This document shows, one piece after another, positions 46,119 through 56,869 of a stretch of DNA of 64,000 nucleotides. Within the stretch, counting starts at the first letter, position 1. Each line of letters begins with the position of its first letter. Location: assembly GCA_946803585.1 (NCBI GenBank), contig CAMPEQ010000011.1, positions 124,001-188,000 on the forward strand. The letters run 5' to 3'. Made by a program: the position numbers and the translations under genes. The notes under the pieces are model-generated. The model was not told the origin of the DNA. It worked only from the letters and a program-made list of their open reading frames with translations, and made no database searches. This DNA comes from an uncultured Actinomycetes bacterium (lineage in GTDB: Bacteria; Actinomycetota; Actinomycetes; S36-B12; UBA10799).

Positions 46119-48507
46119 CTCGGGCTAGCAAATCCTGGTCGCGGGCTAGCACTGCCTGCACTGAGTCATCTCGTTGCTGACTGGTATCGCTAGTTCCGTT
46201 CAAGTCACGACGATGGCCCAACAGCTCAAGCCATCTGATGAGTTGTCGGTGAACGGCCTCAGCGCTAAGTAGACGTCCCGACGGGTCTGCTAGTTCCGGA
46301 TCCAGCTCAAAACCTCGCGGATGAACCAAGATTGCCCTCGTTTGCCACCCGCCAGCACCCCCGTGACACCCGACGAGCTCCTCGAATGCCGCTACCTCGT
46401 CGGTGATCGGGTCGTACATCGAGTTGAGGTAGATATCCGGCGCGTTATCGAAGGCGCTCACCCGAAGCATGTCGTCGCGGATATTCAGGCCAAACGGTGC
46501 GAGTGGATCGACGCCATCAACTTCGTTCGTGAATAGGCGGTGGACACCCTCGGCACCAATGACAACCGGGCCGCTGCGGTCGGTCCGAACCATAATGAAG
46601 CTGATTCCGGGATGGGTGGCCAGTCCACGCGCGAGCCCCGGCCAAAGCTCCTCGATCCTCGCCAAACTCAGGTGTCCGGGCTCCCGCGGAAACCAGACGC
46701 CCCCGAGGTTTCCAGAACCGACCACCACGAGTTCAGGACGGTCACCCTCGGCATCAGGGGACGCCGAGCGCTGCTCCTTCTCCAACGGCCCCAGCGACAC
46801 CGCACCCGCTTGATCGGTTCGCTTGCGCATCGCCCGTCGAGTCAATCCACCCGTTACCGAGTCCTGCTGCTGAAGCTGAGACAGCAACGTATTGATCGGC
46901 CCCCAGTCCTCGACCGAGCCCGTCGAGGATGTCGCGGTAGCCGCACCCACCCCCATCAGCGCACGAACCTCGTCTTCCAGACTGTGGCCGTAGCGTTGTT
47001 TGAAAGTGGCCCCTTGACTTTGACCATGATCACTCACGCACACAAAATGATAGGGCCGCGGAGCGTAGCGGGCGACACGTTCCAACTGAGCCAGAACCCG
47101 ATCTAAACCTTCCAGGGCCCGAAGCGCTTCCGGCCGCTGAACACCTGCGTGGTGAGCGATCTCGTCGTAGTCGACGTAATCGACATAGACGGACTTCGCC
47201 CCTTGCATCATGGCTTCGATAACCAACGAGGTATTCAGGTCACGCAGCAGCACATTGGTGATCCCGCGTAGCGCCACGTAGGAGCCCTTGCGGTGAATGC
47301 GCGGCACGATATTGCGACGGATCTGCGTTCTGGCCTGAAACTTCTCTTTGATCATCTCACCGATCGTCAACACGAAGGTTCGGCTAAACGCTGCCGGATT
47401 CGCGAAGAACGACGAGTACGACTTCGATGAACCAAGCCCCTTGCGCACCTGACTCATCCCACTCATTACCAGCAACCGAGTCGGTGCATCACCAGAGAAC
47501 AGGTTCGAGATGCTCACCCCACCATCCGCGAGCAGTCCGCGGCCGTCGGTTATCCGCGACTCAATCTCGGCCGCATCTGGCGGATGGTTCGCGACTAGTA
47601 GTCGACCTTCGTCTTTCTCATACCAACGAAAGGCAGGCATATTGTGGCTAGTGCCGTGCAGGAGCCCGGCCTGCGCGACCGGCGTAGTCGCCGGGATCCG
47701 GGACCGCCATTCAGTCCAGGAATACTGACCTGAGCGAATCCAGCGAGCCAGCGTCGGAAGGTTCCCGGACTTCACCGCCCAATCCAAAACCGGGGCGGGC
47801 ATGCCGTCGAGCTGGACGAAGATCACCCCCGCCTGCGGATCACGACCTTCCGTTAGCGCAGCGACGTCGTCTGGATCGAGCCGACTAGACCATGTCCCGC
47901 CCCTGGTGCTGTGCCGGAGTGCTTGGACCAGAAAAACGTCATCGTCGTCTGAGGCAATAAGCCACTGAAATGCCGCCATGATGACCGAGTAGATCCAGCT
48001 CGCACCGAAGACTCCCAACCAACTGGTGAAGGTCAGCGAGGGCGACAACGAGAACGCCACGTAGAGCACCGCGAAGTTCCCGAAGACTGCAACCATCGCG
48101 GCCCCGAACCAACCAAAGGGTAGGGCTACCCGGACCATCACCGGCCGTAGCACTGCGAGCAAGACCGTGCCAAACAACGCAGTCAGCGGAACAACCCACC
48201 AGTTCGCCAGTGAGATACCGGGGGAGATCCAGATCGTCAACGTCAGAACAGTCGCAGAGGTGACGAATCGCCAGAAGGCATCGCGTAAGTTGTGGCGGTT
48301 CTGCCACGGATCGTCAACTAGGTCACGACCTGCTGCCAGGCGGATGTCTTCAGCAGCACCGTCACCTCGGCGTTGGCCTTGTTTGACCAACTGCATTCGC
48401 TTGAACGCCGCGAGCCGCTTTGCCTTCTTGCGTCGCCGCCGGCGACTGAGCCGTTCACCAGCAACCCCGGCATCCTCGTCGAATTCGAGATCGTTGGTAT
48501 CACTCAT
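46108..48507 (-). CDS. Phage-holin-4-like membrane domain fused to alkaline-phosphatase-type phosphodiesterase
   Basis: The 799-residue protein starts with a very basic stretch (LSRRRRRKKAKRLAAFKR), then four membrane helices of the Phage_holin_4_2 type (about residues 70-180), then a type I phosphodiesterase/alkaline phosphatase-fold domain with metal sites in VIFVQLDGMPAPVLDW, TTPVAQAGLLHGT, YVDYDEIAHHAG and CVSDHGQSQG. The ATG at 48507 overlaps the upstream hydrolase stop by 8 bases; the longer open frame to 48582 lies inside that gene. It is an envelope phosphodiesterase or phosphoglycerol transferase-like enzyme; the substrate is unknown. Confidence 0.82.
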   Translation of the reverse strand: MSDTNDLEFDEDAGVAGERLSRRRRRKKAKRLAAFKRMQLVKQGQRRGDGAAEDIRLAAGRDLVDDPWQNRHNLRDAFWRFVTSATVLTLTIWISPGISLANWWVVPLTALFGTVLLAVLRPVMVRVALPFGWFGAAMVAVFGNFAVLYVAFSLSPSLTFTSWLGVFGASWIYSVIMAAFQWLIASDDDDVFLVQALRHSTRGGTWSSRLDPDDVAALTEGRDPQAGVIFVQLDGMPAPVLDWAVKSGNLPTLARWIRSGQYSWTEWRSRIPATTPVAQAGLLHGTSHNMPAFRWYEKDEGRLLVANHPPDAAEIESRITDGRGLLADGGVSISNLFSGDAPTRLLVMSGMSQVRKGLGSSKSYSSFFANPAAFSRTFVLTIGEMIKEKFQARTQIRRNIVPRIHRKGSYVALRGITNVLLRDLNTSLVIEAMMQGAKSVYVDYVDYDEIAHHAGVQRPEALRALEGLDRVLAQLERVARYAPRPYHFVCVSDHGQSQGATFKQRYGHSLEDEVRALMGVGAATATSSTGSVEDWGPINTLLSQLQQQDSVTGGLTRRAMRKRTDQAGAVSLGPLEKEQRSASPDAEGDRPELVVVGSGNLGGVWFPREPGHLSLARIEELWPGLARGLATHPGISFIMVRTDRSGPVVIGAEGVHRLFTNEVDGVDPLAPFGLNIRDDMLRVSAFDNAPDIYLNSMYDPITDEVAAFEELVGCHGGAGGWQTRAILVHPRGFELDPELADPSGRLLSAEAVHRQLIRWLELLGHRRDLNGTSDTSQQRDDSVQAVLARDQDLLARDGE

Positions 48508-49279
48508 GGTTGCCCCAGGTACCGCCGGGCTGAATGACAGTTGCATCGATCCCGGAGACCCGATCGTGTGCCAACTCAACAAACTGCTGCGGAGGTCTGG
48601 TGAGTAATCCGGTAGAGGACGGCATTACCCGGCGCATCCCCCTGGGAAACAACGTTCCCCAATGGATAGGTATCGCTGCCTCAGGCTCAAGGAGTTCGAG
48701 GGCATCGACGGCCCTGGCTGGATCCATATGGCCAGGACCCAGGTTCGGACCCCATCCCCAGACCGGCAATAGGGCCAGATCGAGGCCACGTGATTCGGGC
48801 ATCGGCAGCGAGGCCATCTGCGGATAGACATCGGTGTCGCCGGCGAAGTACGTCGTCCCACTCGCACCCGTGATCACGAATCCTAGAGCTGGCGCGCTCG
48901 GCCCGAGTGGCACGCGTTTACCGTCGTGATCGGCGTGAACTGCCGTAATGATCAACCCTGCTCGCTCGATCGTCGAGTTCTCCTCGATCTCCATCACCCT
49001 TGGGAGCCGGGCGTGGCGTCGCAAGTAGGCGCCGGATCCGACCGGCACCACGACGAGCGCGCCACGGAGTCGAGCCAGTGACCTGATATCGCAATGGTCA
49101 TGGTGCAGGTGGGAGATCAACACGATGTCGATGTCCTCATAGTTCCCTGGGTTAACCGGCTGAACAACGCGATCAAGGAACAGTAGGCGGGAGAAGAGCA
49201 CAGGATCAGTCAGGACCCGCACACCATCGATCTCGATGAGCACTGTTGCGTGCCCAAGAAACGTGATATTCGGGGTCAT
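48500..49279 (-). CDS. Metallo-beta-lactamase-fold hydrolase (UlaG/N-acyl-PE-PLD-like)
   Basis: The 259-residue protein has the zinc motif SHLHHDHCD, then FAGDTDVYPQ and IPIHWGTLFP, matching the MBL group that includes UlaG and N-acylphosphatidylethanolamine phospholipase D relatives. No signal peptide. It is the first gene of the overlapping run with the membrane phosphodiesterase and the deacetylase, so a phosphodiester or lipid substrate is a fair guess. A TACGCT box lies 6 bases before the ATG. Confidence 0.87.
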   Translation of the reverse strand: MTPNITFLGHATVLIEIDGVRVLTDPVLFSRLLFLDRVVQPVNPGNYEDIDIVLISHLHHDHCDIRSLARLRGALVVVPVGSGAYLRRHARLPRVMEIEENSTIERAGLIITAVHADHDGKRVPLGPSAPALGFVITGASGTTYFAGDTDVYPQMASLPMPESRGLDLALLPVWGWGPNLGPGHMDPARAVDALELLEPEAAIPIHWGTLFPRGMRRVMPSSTGLLTRPPQQFVELAHDRVSGIDATVIQPGGTWGNHE

Positions 49280-49285
49280 GTGCTC

Positions 49286-49291
49286 AGCGTA
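49286..49291 (-). promoter_or_regulatory. -10 box of the MBL-PDE-deacetylase operon, leaderless
   Basis: TACGCT on the minus strand ends 6 bases before the ATG at 49279, with no ribosome site. Confidence 0.48.
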
Positions 49292-49395
49292 GAAGAGCGA
49301 AGGGGGTTTGGCCCCGTGATGGGACGGCTGGCCAACTCCACAAGTTTTAAGGTGCCCCTACCCAATAAACCTACGGTGCCGTAACCTGAGTAACT

Positions 49396-50373
49396 ATGGG
49401 AGCAAAGCTGACAGTGCCTGATACCTCGCCGACCCGCACGGCCCACACCCTCGACCTTTCTGAGTCGGATCATTCCAAGACACCCCAGATCTGCGGTCAA
49501 TCCGTGAGTCATGCAGAACTACATGACCGCACTCTTGCCTACTACGAGTGGGCAGGAACTGGGTCGGCCTATCTGCTCGTCCACGGTATTGGTGGGCAGG
49601 CCAATGACTGGCACAAGGTGATCCCTGAATTGGTTAACCGCGGTCACCATGTCGTTGCCGTCGATCTTCCCGGCCACGGAGATTCCGGCAAAGGCCGCGG
49701 CGACTACAGCCTCGGCGCAATCGCATCCGTGCTGCGTGACCTGCTGGCACACCTTGAGGTGGATCGCGTTGTCGTAGTCGGGCACTCCCTCGGTGGCGGA
49801 ATCGCAATGCAGTTTCACTACCAATTTCCGTCTGCCTGTGAGGGGCTGGTCCTGGTCTGTAGCGGTGGTCTCGGGGTGGAAACGCCGCCGTGGTTACGCG
49901 CAGCGACACTTCCAGGAGCTGAATATGTATTCGCCGGAATCGGCAGCGAGCGGACGGGAACCTCATTGCGCTGGATGACTCGGCAAATGGGCCGAGTTGG
50001 ACTAGAACCTCAGACTCTCACGCCCGAATCACTCGATCGACTCCGACGGTTTGGCGACCGCTCAACCCGCAGCGCTTTCCTGGCAACGCTGCGCAGCGTT
50101 GTCGACGTGACAGGCCAGCGCGTGACTGCCCTAGGAAAACTCGAAGCGATCGGCGATACCCCCGTCTTACTGATCTGGGGCGCACACGACCCGGTGATCC
50201 CGGTTTCCCATGCGTACCGGGCCGCGCAGATCATTCCCAACTCCGAGCTGGTCGTCTTCCCTCGAATCGGCCACGAACCACATATCGAGGACCCGACCCG
50301 CGTCGCTGAACTGCTCAGCTCATTCCAAGACCGGGTGCAGCGATCCCATGAACACCAATCTACGGGGAGCTAA
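49396..50373 (+). CDS. Alpha/beta-fold hydrolase
   Basis: The 325-residue protein has the oxyanion loop [13 protein letters not shown], nucleophile [12 protein letters not shown], Asp in [13 protein letters not shown] and His in [11 protein letters not shown]. No signal peptide is evident. Such proteins include epoxide hydrolases and esterases; the substrate is unknown. A TACGG/CCGTA inverted repeat (49372-49383) and a TAACCT hexamer 8 bases before the ATG lie in the short divergent promoter region. Confidence 0.88.
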   Translation: MGAKLTVPDTSPTRTAHTLDLSESDHSKTPQICGQSVSHAELHDRTLAYYEWAGTGSAYLLVHGIGGQANDWHKVIPELVNRGHHVVAVDLPGHGDSGKGRGDYSLGAIASVLRDLLAHLEVDRVVVVGHSLGGGIAMQFHYQFPSACEGLVLVCSGGLGVETPPWLRAATLPGAEYVFAGIGSERTGTSLRWMTRQMGRVGLEPQTLTPESLDRLRRFGDRSTRSAFLATLRSVVDVTGQRVTALGKLEAIGDTPVLLIWGAHDPVIPVSHAYRAAQIIPNSELVVFPRIGHEPHIEDPTRVAELLSSFQDRVQRSHEHQSTGS

Positions 50374-51647
50374 ACCTCGAGAAGCTCGGTGACAAGCGCG
50401 GCGATCTCGGAGCGCTCGGACCGTTGCAGGGTCACGTGGGCAAACAGTGGGTGTCCCTTGAGCTTCTCAACTACGGCGACAACACCGTCATGTCGACCAA
50501 CTCGTAGGTTGTCGCGCTGGCCAACGTCGTGGGTGAGGACGACTCGCGAATCACGGCCGATCCGTGAGAGAACGGTCAGCAAGACGTTACGTTCCAATGA
50601 CTGCGCCTCATCGACAATCACGAAGGCGTCATGTAGCGACCGTCCCCGGATGTGGGTCAAAGGCAGGACTTCGATGAGGTCGCGATCCATGAGCTCGTCG
50701 ACAACCTCCTTAGTGGTGATGGCGTTGAGTGTGTCAAAGACGGCCTGTCCCCACGGCGACATCTTCTCGCCCTCGCTTCCGGGCAAGTAGCCGAGCTCTT
50801 GACCGCCGACGGCATACAGCGGGCGGAAGATCATCACCTTGCGGTGAAGCTGTCGCTCCATCACGGCTTCTAGTCCGGCGGACAGTGCGAGCGCGGACTT
50901 GCCAGTTCCGGCTCGGCCCCCGAGGGACACGATTCCGATATCCGGGTCGAGGAGAAGATCGAGCGCGATCCGCTGCTCCGCGCTGCGACCGTGTAGGCCA
51001 AACGCCTCTCGGTCACCACGAATCAACTGCACCTGCTTGTGCTCGTTGACTCGCCCAAGTGCACTCCCCCGGTCAGAGACCAGAACCAACCCGGTGTGAC
51101 AGGGCAAGTCGCGGGCCTCGTCACTCTCAAGCGTCTGCGACTCGTAGAGGTCATCTAACTCGCCGGCTGACACCTGGAGTTCTTCAATCCCGGTCCAGCC
51201 AGACGAGACGGCGAGTTCAGCGCGATACTCCTCGGCTACTAACCCCATCGCCGAGCCCTTGACTCGCATCGGCAGGTCCTTGCTGACGATGACGACTTGA
51301 TTCCCCTCGTTCGCCAGTGACTTCGCTACGGCCAGAATCCGGCTGTCGTTATCACCGGATTGAAAGCCACTTGGCAGGACCCGCAGGTCGGAGTGATTGA
51401 GTTCAACGCGCAGGGTCCCACCGTCCGGAAGCGGCACTGCCTCATCGAGGCGACCATGAGAAATCCGCAAGTCATCGAGTAGACGCAATGCTTGCCGGGC
51501 GAAGTAGCCAAGCTCAGGATGGGTTCGTTTTGCTTCTAGTTCAGTGATGACCACCAGCGGAAGCACGACCTCGTGCTCATCGAATCGATTAACTGCGTGG
51601 GGATCACTCAGTAGGACGCTGGTGTCGAGCACGTAGGTACTCCGCAT
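50370..51647 (-). CDS. PhoH-family PIN-ATPase protein
   Basis: The 425-residue protein joins an N-terminal PIN-type RNase domain ([23 protein letters not shown]) to a PhoH helicase-like ATPase ([29 protein letters not shown]). Family members act in RNA processing. The ATG at 51647 follows a perfect AGGAGG, which decides it against the open frame start at 51689. Its stop overlaps that of the alpha/beta hydrolase gene by 4 bases. Confidence 0.93.
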   Translation of the reverse strand: MRSTYVLDTSVLLSDPHAVNRFDEHEVVLPLVVITELEAKRTHPELGYFARQALRLLDDLRISHGRLDEAVPLPDGGTLRVELNHSDLRVLPSGFQSGDNDSRILAVAKSLANEGNQVVIVSKDLPMRVKGSAMGLVAEEYRAELAVSSGWTGIEELQVSAGELDDLYESQTLESDEARDLPCHTGLVLVSDRGSALGRVNEHKQVQLIRGDREAFGLHGRSAEQRIALDLLLDPDIGIVSLGGRAGTGKSALALSAGLEAVMERQLHRKVMIFRPLYAVGGQELGYLPGSEGEKMSPWGQAVFDTLNAITTKEVVDELMDRDLIEVLPLTHIRGRSLHDAFVIVDEAQSLERNVLLTVLSRIGRDSRVVLTHDVGQRDNLRVGRHDGVVAVVEKLKGHPLFAHVTLQRSERSEIAALVTELLEV

Positions 51648-51770
51648 GGGAACCTCCTGCACGGCGCGTGGTGAGCCCATTGTCACCAAGGGCGCGCTTA
51701 TTAAGACGCTAGGACCTCAGTGGGGAAAATCGATGCAACGGCACCCCACATACAAGCAACAAGCAGGTAA

Positions 51771-51790
51771 ACAAATCTGTCCGAACGGAC
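51771..51790 (-). terminator. Possible terminator after the prenyl transferase gene
   Basis: GTCCG and CGGAC (51779-51790) pair with a 2-base centre; on the minus strand the hairpin is followed by ATTTGTTT. The short loop makes it a weak candidate. Confidence 0.35.
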
Positions 51791-51794
51791 GATC

Positions 51795-52556
51795 TCAGCC
51801 GCCGAAGCGCCGTTCCCGCTGTGCGTAGGAACGCAATGCGCGTAGGAAGTCGACCTGACGGAAGTCTGGCCAATAGGCTTCACAGAAGTAGAACTCCGAA
51901 TGCGCACTTTGCCACAACATGAAGCCACTGAGCCGCTGCTCGCCCGACGTTCGAATCAACAGGTCAGGGTCTGGTTGCCCCTTGGTGTACAGGTGCTCGG
52001 CGATATGTTCCACGTCGAGAACCTGGGCTAGTTCGTCGAGACTCGTACCGAGTTCTGCCTGTTCAGCCAACAACGACCGGACCGCGTCTACCAACTCGCG
52101 ACGGCCGCCATATCCGACAGCCACGTTGACCGTGACTCCCTCAATATCGCGAGTACTCGCGTCAGCTTCCTTCAAGATGCGGGCGGTCTCATCCGGCAAC
52201 AAATCTAGTGCCCCAACCGGATGGACATGCCATCGTTTTGTTGCCGCTAGGTCCTCGACGGTATTGCTGATTATCGTCAGTAGTGACTCGAGCTCAGCAG
52301 GCGGACGCGCCAGATTATCGGTGCTGAGCAACCATAAGGTGACGACTTCGACACCAGCTTCTTCACACCAGCCGACGAACTCCTCGATCTTGGCAGCTCC
52401 GGCCTGATGGCCCTGCTGGGAGCTAGAACCCTGTTCGCTGGCCCACCGGCGATTCCCATCCAAAACCACACCGACGTGGCGGGGGACGCGATCTAGATCG
52501 ATTTGGGCAGTGAGTTGCTTGGCATATGCGCGATAGACCAAGTCACGGATACCCAC
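51795..52556 (-). CDS. uppS: Isoprenyl transferase (cis-prenyl diphosphate synthase, UppS family)
   Basis: The 253-residue protein has the cis-prenyltransferase signatures HVGVVLDGNRRWASEQG (catalytic Asp near residue 31), LWLLSTDNLARP and DLLIRTSGEQRLSGFMLWQ. It makes Z-prenyl diphosphates for the cell-wall lipid carrier or its precursors; actinobacteria often have two, and the chain length is not readable from sequence. The GTG at 52556 with GGGAG upstream is chosen; the longer open frame to 52712 runs into the upstream gene. Confidence 0.92.
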   Translation of the reverse strand: MGIRDLVYRAYAKQLTAQIDLDRVPRHVGVVLDGNRRWASEQGSSSQQGHQAGAAKIEEFVGWCEEAGVEVVTLWLLSTDNLARPPAELESLLTIISNTVEDLAATKRWHVHPVGALDLLPDETARILKEADASTRDIEGVTVNVAVGYGGRRELVDAVRSLLAEQAELGTSLDELAQVLDVEHIAEHLYTKGQPDPDLLIRTSGEQRLSGFMLWQSAHSEFYFCEAYWPDFRQVDFLRALRSYAQRERRFGG

Positions 52557-52654
52557 GGTGGAATACTCCCACGTCCCACCCTGCCGATGGGGACGCAGCG
52601 GCAGCAATTGGCTCGATTGGCTCGATCCGGACACCTCCCGGGGGAGCTCATAAC

Positions 52655-54754
52655 CTAGTCCCTGGCGAGAAGTTCCTTCGCTTCTTGCACTGACGTGACC
52701 GGCGCGTGGCATAGATTCCCCTGACAGATATAGGCCGTGGCCTGAGAACCGATCATTGGACGATCTGCAAAGGGCCCTGACGTCGCGGTTACATCTGGGC
52801 GGCCCACGAGCACGGTGATTCCGACCCGGGTACTACGTGTCACGGCTTCCCGTAGTTCCTGAGTTCCGGTGTCGTCTGGATCGCCAACGATCACGGCCTG
52901 CCACGGGCCATCGACGAATGCCTCAGAAGCAGCGAGCAGCCAACCAGCAAATCGCGGGGCTTTACGACCCAATTGATCGGAGATTCGCAACCCTGACTCA
53001 GCTGCCTGCAAGTGCCGCTCACTTGCCATCAATGACCCGAATGTCAGCAGCGAGTTCGTCGCGGCCGCCCAACCGCTTGGAGCGGCGATGTCGGCCGGAT
53101 CACTGGGCCGCACGATCAGAGTCTCGGCATCTGCCGCTGTGTCGAAGAATCCCCCCGCTGGATTCTGGAACTGCGCAATAACCGTGTCGAGGAGGCGCTC
53201 AGCGGTCGCCATCCACCGCGGATCGCCGGTGACAGAGGCGAGCGTCAACAACCCTTCACAGACATCCCCGTAGTCTTCCAACACCCCGACTGCGTTGGTA
53301 TTCGCGTGGCCATCCCTGGACACCCTAAGCAAGCGCGCGGATCCATCTGGGAACTCCACGATGTGCTCGGCGACGAGCAAGTCGGCGCATTCACTCGCGG
53401 CAGCAATCCAGTCCGGCTTGTCGAATGCACTCCCGGCCTCCGCAAGGGCAGCGATCGCGAGGCCGTTCCACGCTGCGACCACCTTGTCGTCGCGAGCAGG
53501 CTGAGGTCGGCGCGAACGCCGCGCAAACAACTGCTCTCTTACCCTCCTACGCCATACCTGCAGGTCCTCCCCTGCACCCACTCCAGCGGCGTCCGGCCAG
53601 GAATCCTGCGGCCATTGCAAAACCGATGACCCTGCCTCGAAGGTTCCAGCTTCGGTCACCGCGAACAGCGTGGCAGCTAGCGCGCCATCGTCGGCGCCAA
53701 GCACCTCGGTGAGCTCATCGGGTGTCCAGACGTAGCTCATACCCTCGTGGGCATGGCCGCCTACCTCGCGGGGCGCGTCTGCGTCTAAGGCGCTAGCAAA
53801 TCCGCCCTGCTCGGTGCGCAGATCTCGCAGGAGGAACTCCGCGGTCTCGGTCGCAACCCGACCCGCTAACTGCGAACCAGTCAGAGCGAAGAGTCTCGCG
53901 TAGACACGCAGTAGTAAGGCGTTGTCGTAGAGCATCTTCTCGAAGTGGGGAACCACCCAGTGCTGGTCCACGCTGTACCGCGCGAAGCCTCCGCCGAGTT
54001 GGTCGTAGAGACCACCTCGTGCCATCGACTCGCACGTTCGCTCAGCCAGGTCAAGCGCCTCAGTCGCACCGGTGCGCGTCCAGTGCCGCAAGAGGAACTC
54101 CAGCGTCGTTGACGGCGGGAACTTTGGCGCTGTCCCAAAGCCGGCGCTCACCGGGTCGAAGTCATGCGATAGCCGCTGGAGCGCCAAGCGCAACGCCTCA
54201 TCGAGCCTGGAACGCAGATCGTCAGTCTCGACGGCCACGAGAGCTGGGCGCCCCTGCTGATCATTCAACGTCGAAGTGATCTTCGATGCCCCTGCATCGA
54301 CCTCGGCCCGACGGTCTACCCAGGCCTCGGTAACCGCCGATAAGACCTGGGGAAAGGACGGCGTCCCTGCCCGTGGTGTCGGCGGGAAGTAAGTGCCGGC
54401 ATGAAACGGTTCCCGATCATGATTCAGGAACACGGTCATGGGCCAACCACCATGTCCAGTCAGGCCCTGCAGAGCAGCCATGTAGACCGCATCAACGTCT
54501 GGCCGCTCTTCTCGATCGACTTTAACGCTGACGAACTCCTCATTGAGTTGGTTCGCGATAGTTGGGTCCTCGAACGATTCGTGCGCCATCACATGACACC
54601 AGTGACACGCCGCATATCCGATACTCAGCAGGACCGGGACGTCGCGACGTTTTGCTTCCGCAAATGCCTCCTCACCCCATGGCCACCAATCGACGGGGTT
54701 GCTCGCATGCTGCAGTAGGTAAGGGGAGGTCGATTCAGCCAGACGATTAGTCAC
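52655..54754 (-). CDS. DUF255 thioredoxin-like / glycan-epimerase-like protein (YyaL, spermatogenesis-associated 20 family)
   Basis: The 699-residue protein starts [29 protein letters not shown] and has an N-terminal thioredoxin fold with CHWCHVM (near residue 44), then GGWPMTVFL and YFPP, followed by an alpha/alpha-barrel part ([30 protein letters not shown]). Function unclear. The GTG at 54754 is chosen because the protein then begins at the family start and a CACAAT box lies 6 bases before it. The open frame extends to 54958 over the divergent FUSC-like gene and is rejected. Confidence 0.92.
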   Translation of the reverse strand: MTNRLAESTSPYLLQHASNPVDWWPWGEEAFAEAKRRDVPVLLSIGYAACHWCHVMAHESFEDPTIANQLNEEFVSVKVDREERPDVDAVYMAALQGLTGHGGWPMTVFLNHDREPFHAGTYFPPTPRAGTPSFPQVLSAVTEAWVDRRAEVDAGASKITSTLNDQQGRPALVAVETDDLRSRLDEALRLALQRLSHDFDPVSAGFGTAPKFPPSTTLEFLLRHWTRTGATEALDLAERTCESMARGGLYDQLGGGFARYSVDQHWVVPHFEKMLYDNALLLRVYARLFALTGSQLAGRVATETAEFLLRDLRTEQGGFASALDADAPREVGGHAHEGMSYVWTPDELTEVLGADDGALAATLFAVTEAGTFEAGSSVLQWPQDSWPDAAGVGAGEDLQVWRRRVREQLFARRSRRPQPARDDKVVAAWNGLAIAALAEAGSAFDKPDWIAAASECADLLVAEHIVEFPDGSARLLRVSRDGHANTNAVGVLEDYGDVCEGLLTLASVTGDPRWMATAERLLDTVIAQFQNPAGGFFDTAADAETLIVRPSDPADIAAPSGWAAATNSLLTFGSLMASERHLQAAESGLRISDQLGRKAPRFAGWLLAASEAFVDGPWQAVIVGDPDDTGTQELREAVTRSTRVGITVLVGRPDVTATSGPFADRPMIGSQATAYICQGNLCHAPVTSVQEAKELLARD

Positions 54755-54760
54755 CCTCCG

Positions 54761-54766
54761 ATTGTG
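54761..54766 (-). promoter_or_regulatory. -10 box of the DUF255 gene, leaderless
   Basis: CACAAT on the minus strand ends 6 bases before the GTG at 54754. The GGAGG in the gap touches the start codon and is too close to serve as a ribosome site. Confidence 0.4.
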
Positions 54767-54819
54767 CCTGAGTAGTCGATTGGTCAGTATCGAGGGACGC
54801 TTCACCGGCCGCGGACGGC

Positions 54820-54825
54820 TAGCAT
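54820..54825 (+). promoter_or_regulatory. -10 box of the FUSC-like gene, leaderless
   Basis: TAGCAT ends 6 bases before the GTG at 54832, with no ribosome site. Confidence 0.46.
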
Positions 54826-54831
54826 TCCTTG

Positions 54832-55854
54832 GTGTCTTCCGCGCATGCCAGCCCGTCGTTCCTCGCAGTGTCAAAGACGCTCCTTCTCGTTGCCTCTTTG
54901 ATGGCAATTGCGCTGATCGCCCTAGCCCTGACAGTGCCAGAGTTGGCCGCCTCGGCAATCCCCGGAGTGATCGTGGGTGGAACCGCGACGGTGCTGTTCG
55001 GCAGGGTTATTTGGGGGCTCTCAGCCGCGGCAATCCTGGCTGTCCTCACCTGGATCGCTGTTCTAATCAATGTGAGTCCGATTGCCGCCGGCGTCTTTAT
55101 GGCGCTGCTCGGGCTGGGAATGGGGCTGTCAGGTCGGCGCGGGCTTCGCGCAATTGCATTGACAATCGTGATCTTCACAGCGGGTAGCCTCTTCCCGCTC
55201 ACACCGCCGAGTGGGGCTCCTGGGTCAGTACAGGCTGCATCGTCCATGGCCTTGGCGGTGATTGTTGGCGGAGTGCTCGCAACCGTGATGTTTCGGGTAG
55301 CAGGACGCGGACACCACCCGCCCCTATCACCACCCACAGCCTGGCCCGACCTGATCGTTCAAACCATCACCCTCAGTGTCACCTTGGGTATCGCAACGGC
55401 ACTAGTGCTGACGTGGGATCGCACAACAGTCGCAGCCTGGCTCCTCATCACGATAGTGGTCCTCGCTCAGCCTCACGACGACGTCACGTTGCGCCGCAGT
55501 ATCGAACGAGTCGCTGGCACCTTGGGTGGAGCGCTAGCGGTGGGTGCCATCGCTCTCGTGGTTCACGTTCCCTGGCAAGCAATCGCCATCGGACTTGTCT
55601 TGGCCGTTGCTGCCTGGAGTTACCGCTTCTCCCACCCAGAGGTGGAGCAAGGGCACCACTACTGGATCTATGCACTCATCTGGACCCCTGCCATGGTCCT
55701 ACTCGCCGTACCGCAAGGCGGAAGTGCGACGCTGGCTGCCGACACCCAGCGGGCTGGGTTGACCATCATCGCGGCTATCAGTGTCGTCCTCGTATCAGTA
55801 CTTGCTCGTAAGCTAGTACTGCTGCGGCCCCAAGCGACCAACGCCATAACCTAA
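54832..55854 (+). CDS. FUSC-like multi-spanning membrane protein
   Basis: The 340-residue protein has about ten membrane helices in two halves. The second half ([37 protein letters not shown]) carries the FUSC-type pattern of a polar block followed by RxxGTxxG, as in aromatic-acid exporters of the AaeB/YccS type. Substrate unknown. The GTG at 54832 follows a leaderless-type box; a TTG at 54829 would be one codon earlier. Confidence 0.8.
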   Translation: MSSAHASPSFLAVSKTLLLVASLMAIALIALALTVPELAASAIPGVIVGGTATVLFGRVIWGLSAAAILAVLTWIAVLINVSPIAAGVFMALLGLGMGLSGRRGLRAIALTIVIFTAGSLFPLTPPSGAPGSVQAASSMALAVIVGGVLATVMFRVAGRGHHPPLSPPTAWPDLIVQTITLSVTLGIATALVLTWDRTTVAAWLLITIVVLAQPHDDVTLRRSIERVAGTLGGALAVGAIALVVHVPWQAIAIGLVLAVAAWSYRFSHPEVEQGHHYWIYALIWTPAMVLLAVPQGGSATLAADTQRAGLTIIAAISVVLVSVLARKLVLLRPQATNAIT

Positions 55855-55895
55855 ACCGTCAACCGCCCGCGATCACTAACTCGAGGAGTCGATTC

Positions 55896-56801
55896 ATGAA
55901 CCAGCAGCAGTACGACAAGGTCAAGAGCGGGCGCGGCTTCCTTGCGGCACTAGACCAAAGCGGCGGGAGCACTCCAAAAGCGCTAGCGCTGTACGGCATT
56001 GACGCGGATCAGTTCACCGACGAGGCGGGCAACCCCAACGATGCTGAGATGTTCGATTTGATCCATCAGATGCGCGCTCGAATCATGACCAGTCCAGTCT
56101 TCAACGGTGATCGCATTTTGGGATCGATCCTCTTCGAGATGACGATGGATCGTGAGATCGACGGCCGCGGGACTGCTGATTACCTGTGGAACGTAAAGAA
56201 CATCGTGCCATTTCTGAAGGTAGACAAAGGGCTCGAACCTGAAGTCAACGGCTCGCAGGTCATGCGCCCAATCCCCGAGCTAGATAGCTTGCTCGACCGC
56301 GCCCGCAACAAGGGCGTATTCGGGACCAAGATGCGCTCGGTCATCAAGGATGCCGACTGGGCGGGGATCCGTTCGGTCATCGACCAGCAATTCGAGATCG
56401 CTAAGCAGATCATTGCAAAGGACCTAGTGCCGATCATCGAACCCGAGGTCGATATCCACTCGCCAAATAAGGCTGAAGCAGAGCGCTTTCTGCGTGATGC
56501 GATGCGCGAGCACCTAGATTCGCTAGAGCCAGATCAGATCGTCATGCTGAAGTTGACGCCGCCGGAAATCGACGACTTCTACGCTGCCATGGTGGTCCAT
56601 CCGAACGTCCTACGGGTGGTAGCTCTCTCTGGTGGCTACGACCAGAACGAAGCCGACGAGCGCCTCGCGCGTCAGCATGGCGTGATTGCGAGCTTCTCGC
56701 GCGCTCTAACCGTCGGCCTCAGCGTGGACCAGTCCGACCACGAGTTCAACGAGACGCTGAATAACTCAATCGATGCGATCTACCGGGCTTCTTCTACGTA
56801 G
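55896..56801 (+). CDS. Class I fructose-bisphosphate aldolase
   Basis: The 301-residue protein belongs to the bacterial class I aldolase group: GFLAALDQSGGSTPKAL, FLKVDKGLE and MLKLTPPEIDDFY, where the Lys of MLKLT is the probable Schiff base. Catalyses cleavage of fructose 1,6-bisphosphate without a metal. The ATG has a GAGGAG ribosome site. It is the only glycolytic gene in the window. Confidence 0.93.
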   Translation: MNQQQYDKVKSGRGFLAALDQSGGSTPKALALYGIDADQFTDEAGNPNDAEMFDLIHQMRARIMTSPVFNGDRILGSILFEMTMDREIDGRGTADYLWNVKNIVPFLKVDKGLEPEVNGSQVMRPIPELDSLLDRARNKGVFGTKMRSVIKDADWAGIRSVIDQQFEIAKQIIAKDLVPIIEPEVDIHSPNKAEAERFLRDAMREHLDSLEPDQIVMLKLTPPEIDDFYAAMVVHPNVLRVVALSGGYDQNEADERLARQHGVIASFSRALTVGLSVDQSDHEFNETLNNSIDAIYRASST

Positions 56802-56869
56802 TCCCACCTAGTCCGACGTATGGCCACAGACCCAGGGAACAGATCGCTGATCCCGACTGTTCACCAAAC

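Noticed and set aside
54755-54958. N-terminal extension of the DUF255 protein
   Set aside because: It would overlap the divergent FUSC-like gene, is Arg/Pro/Ser-rich shadow sequence, and homologues start at the [12 protein letters not shown] block.
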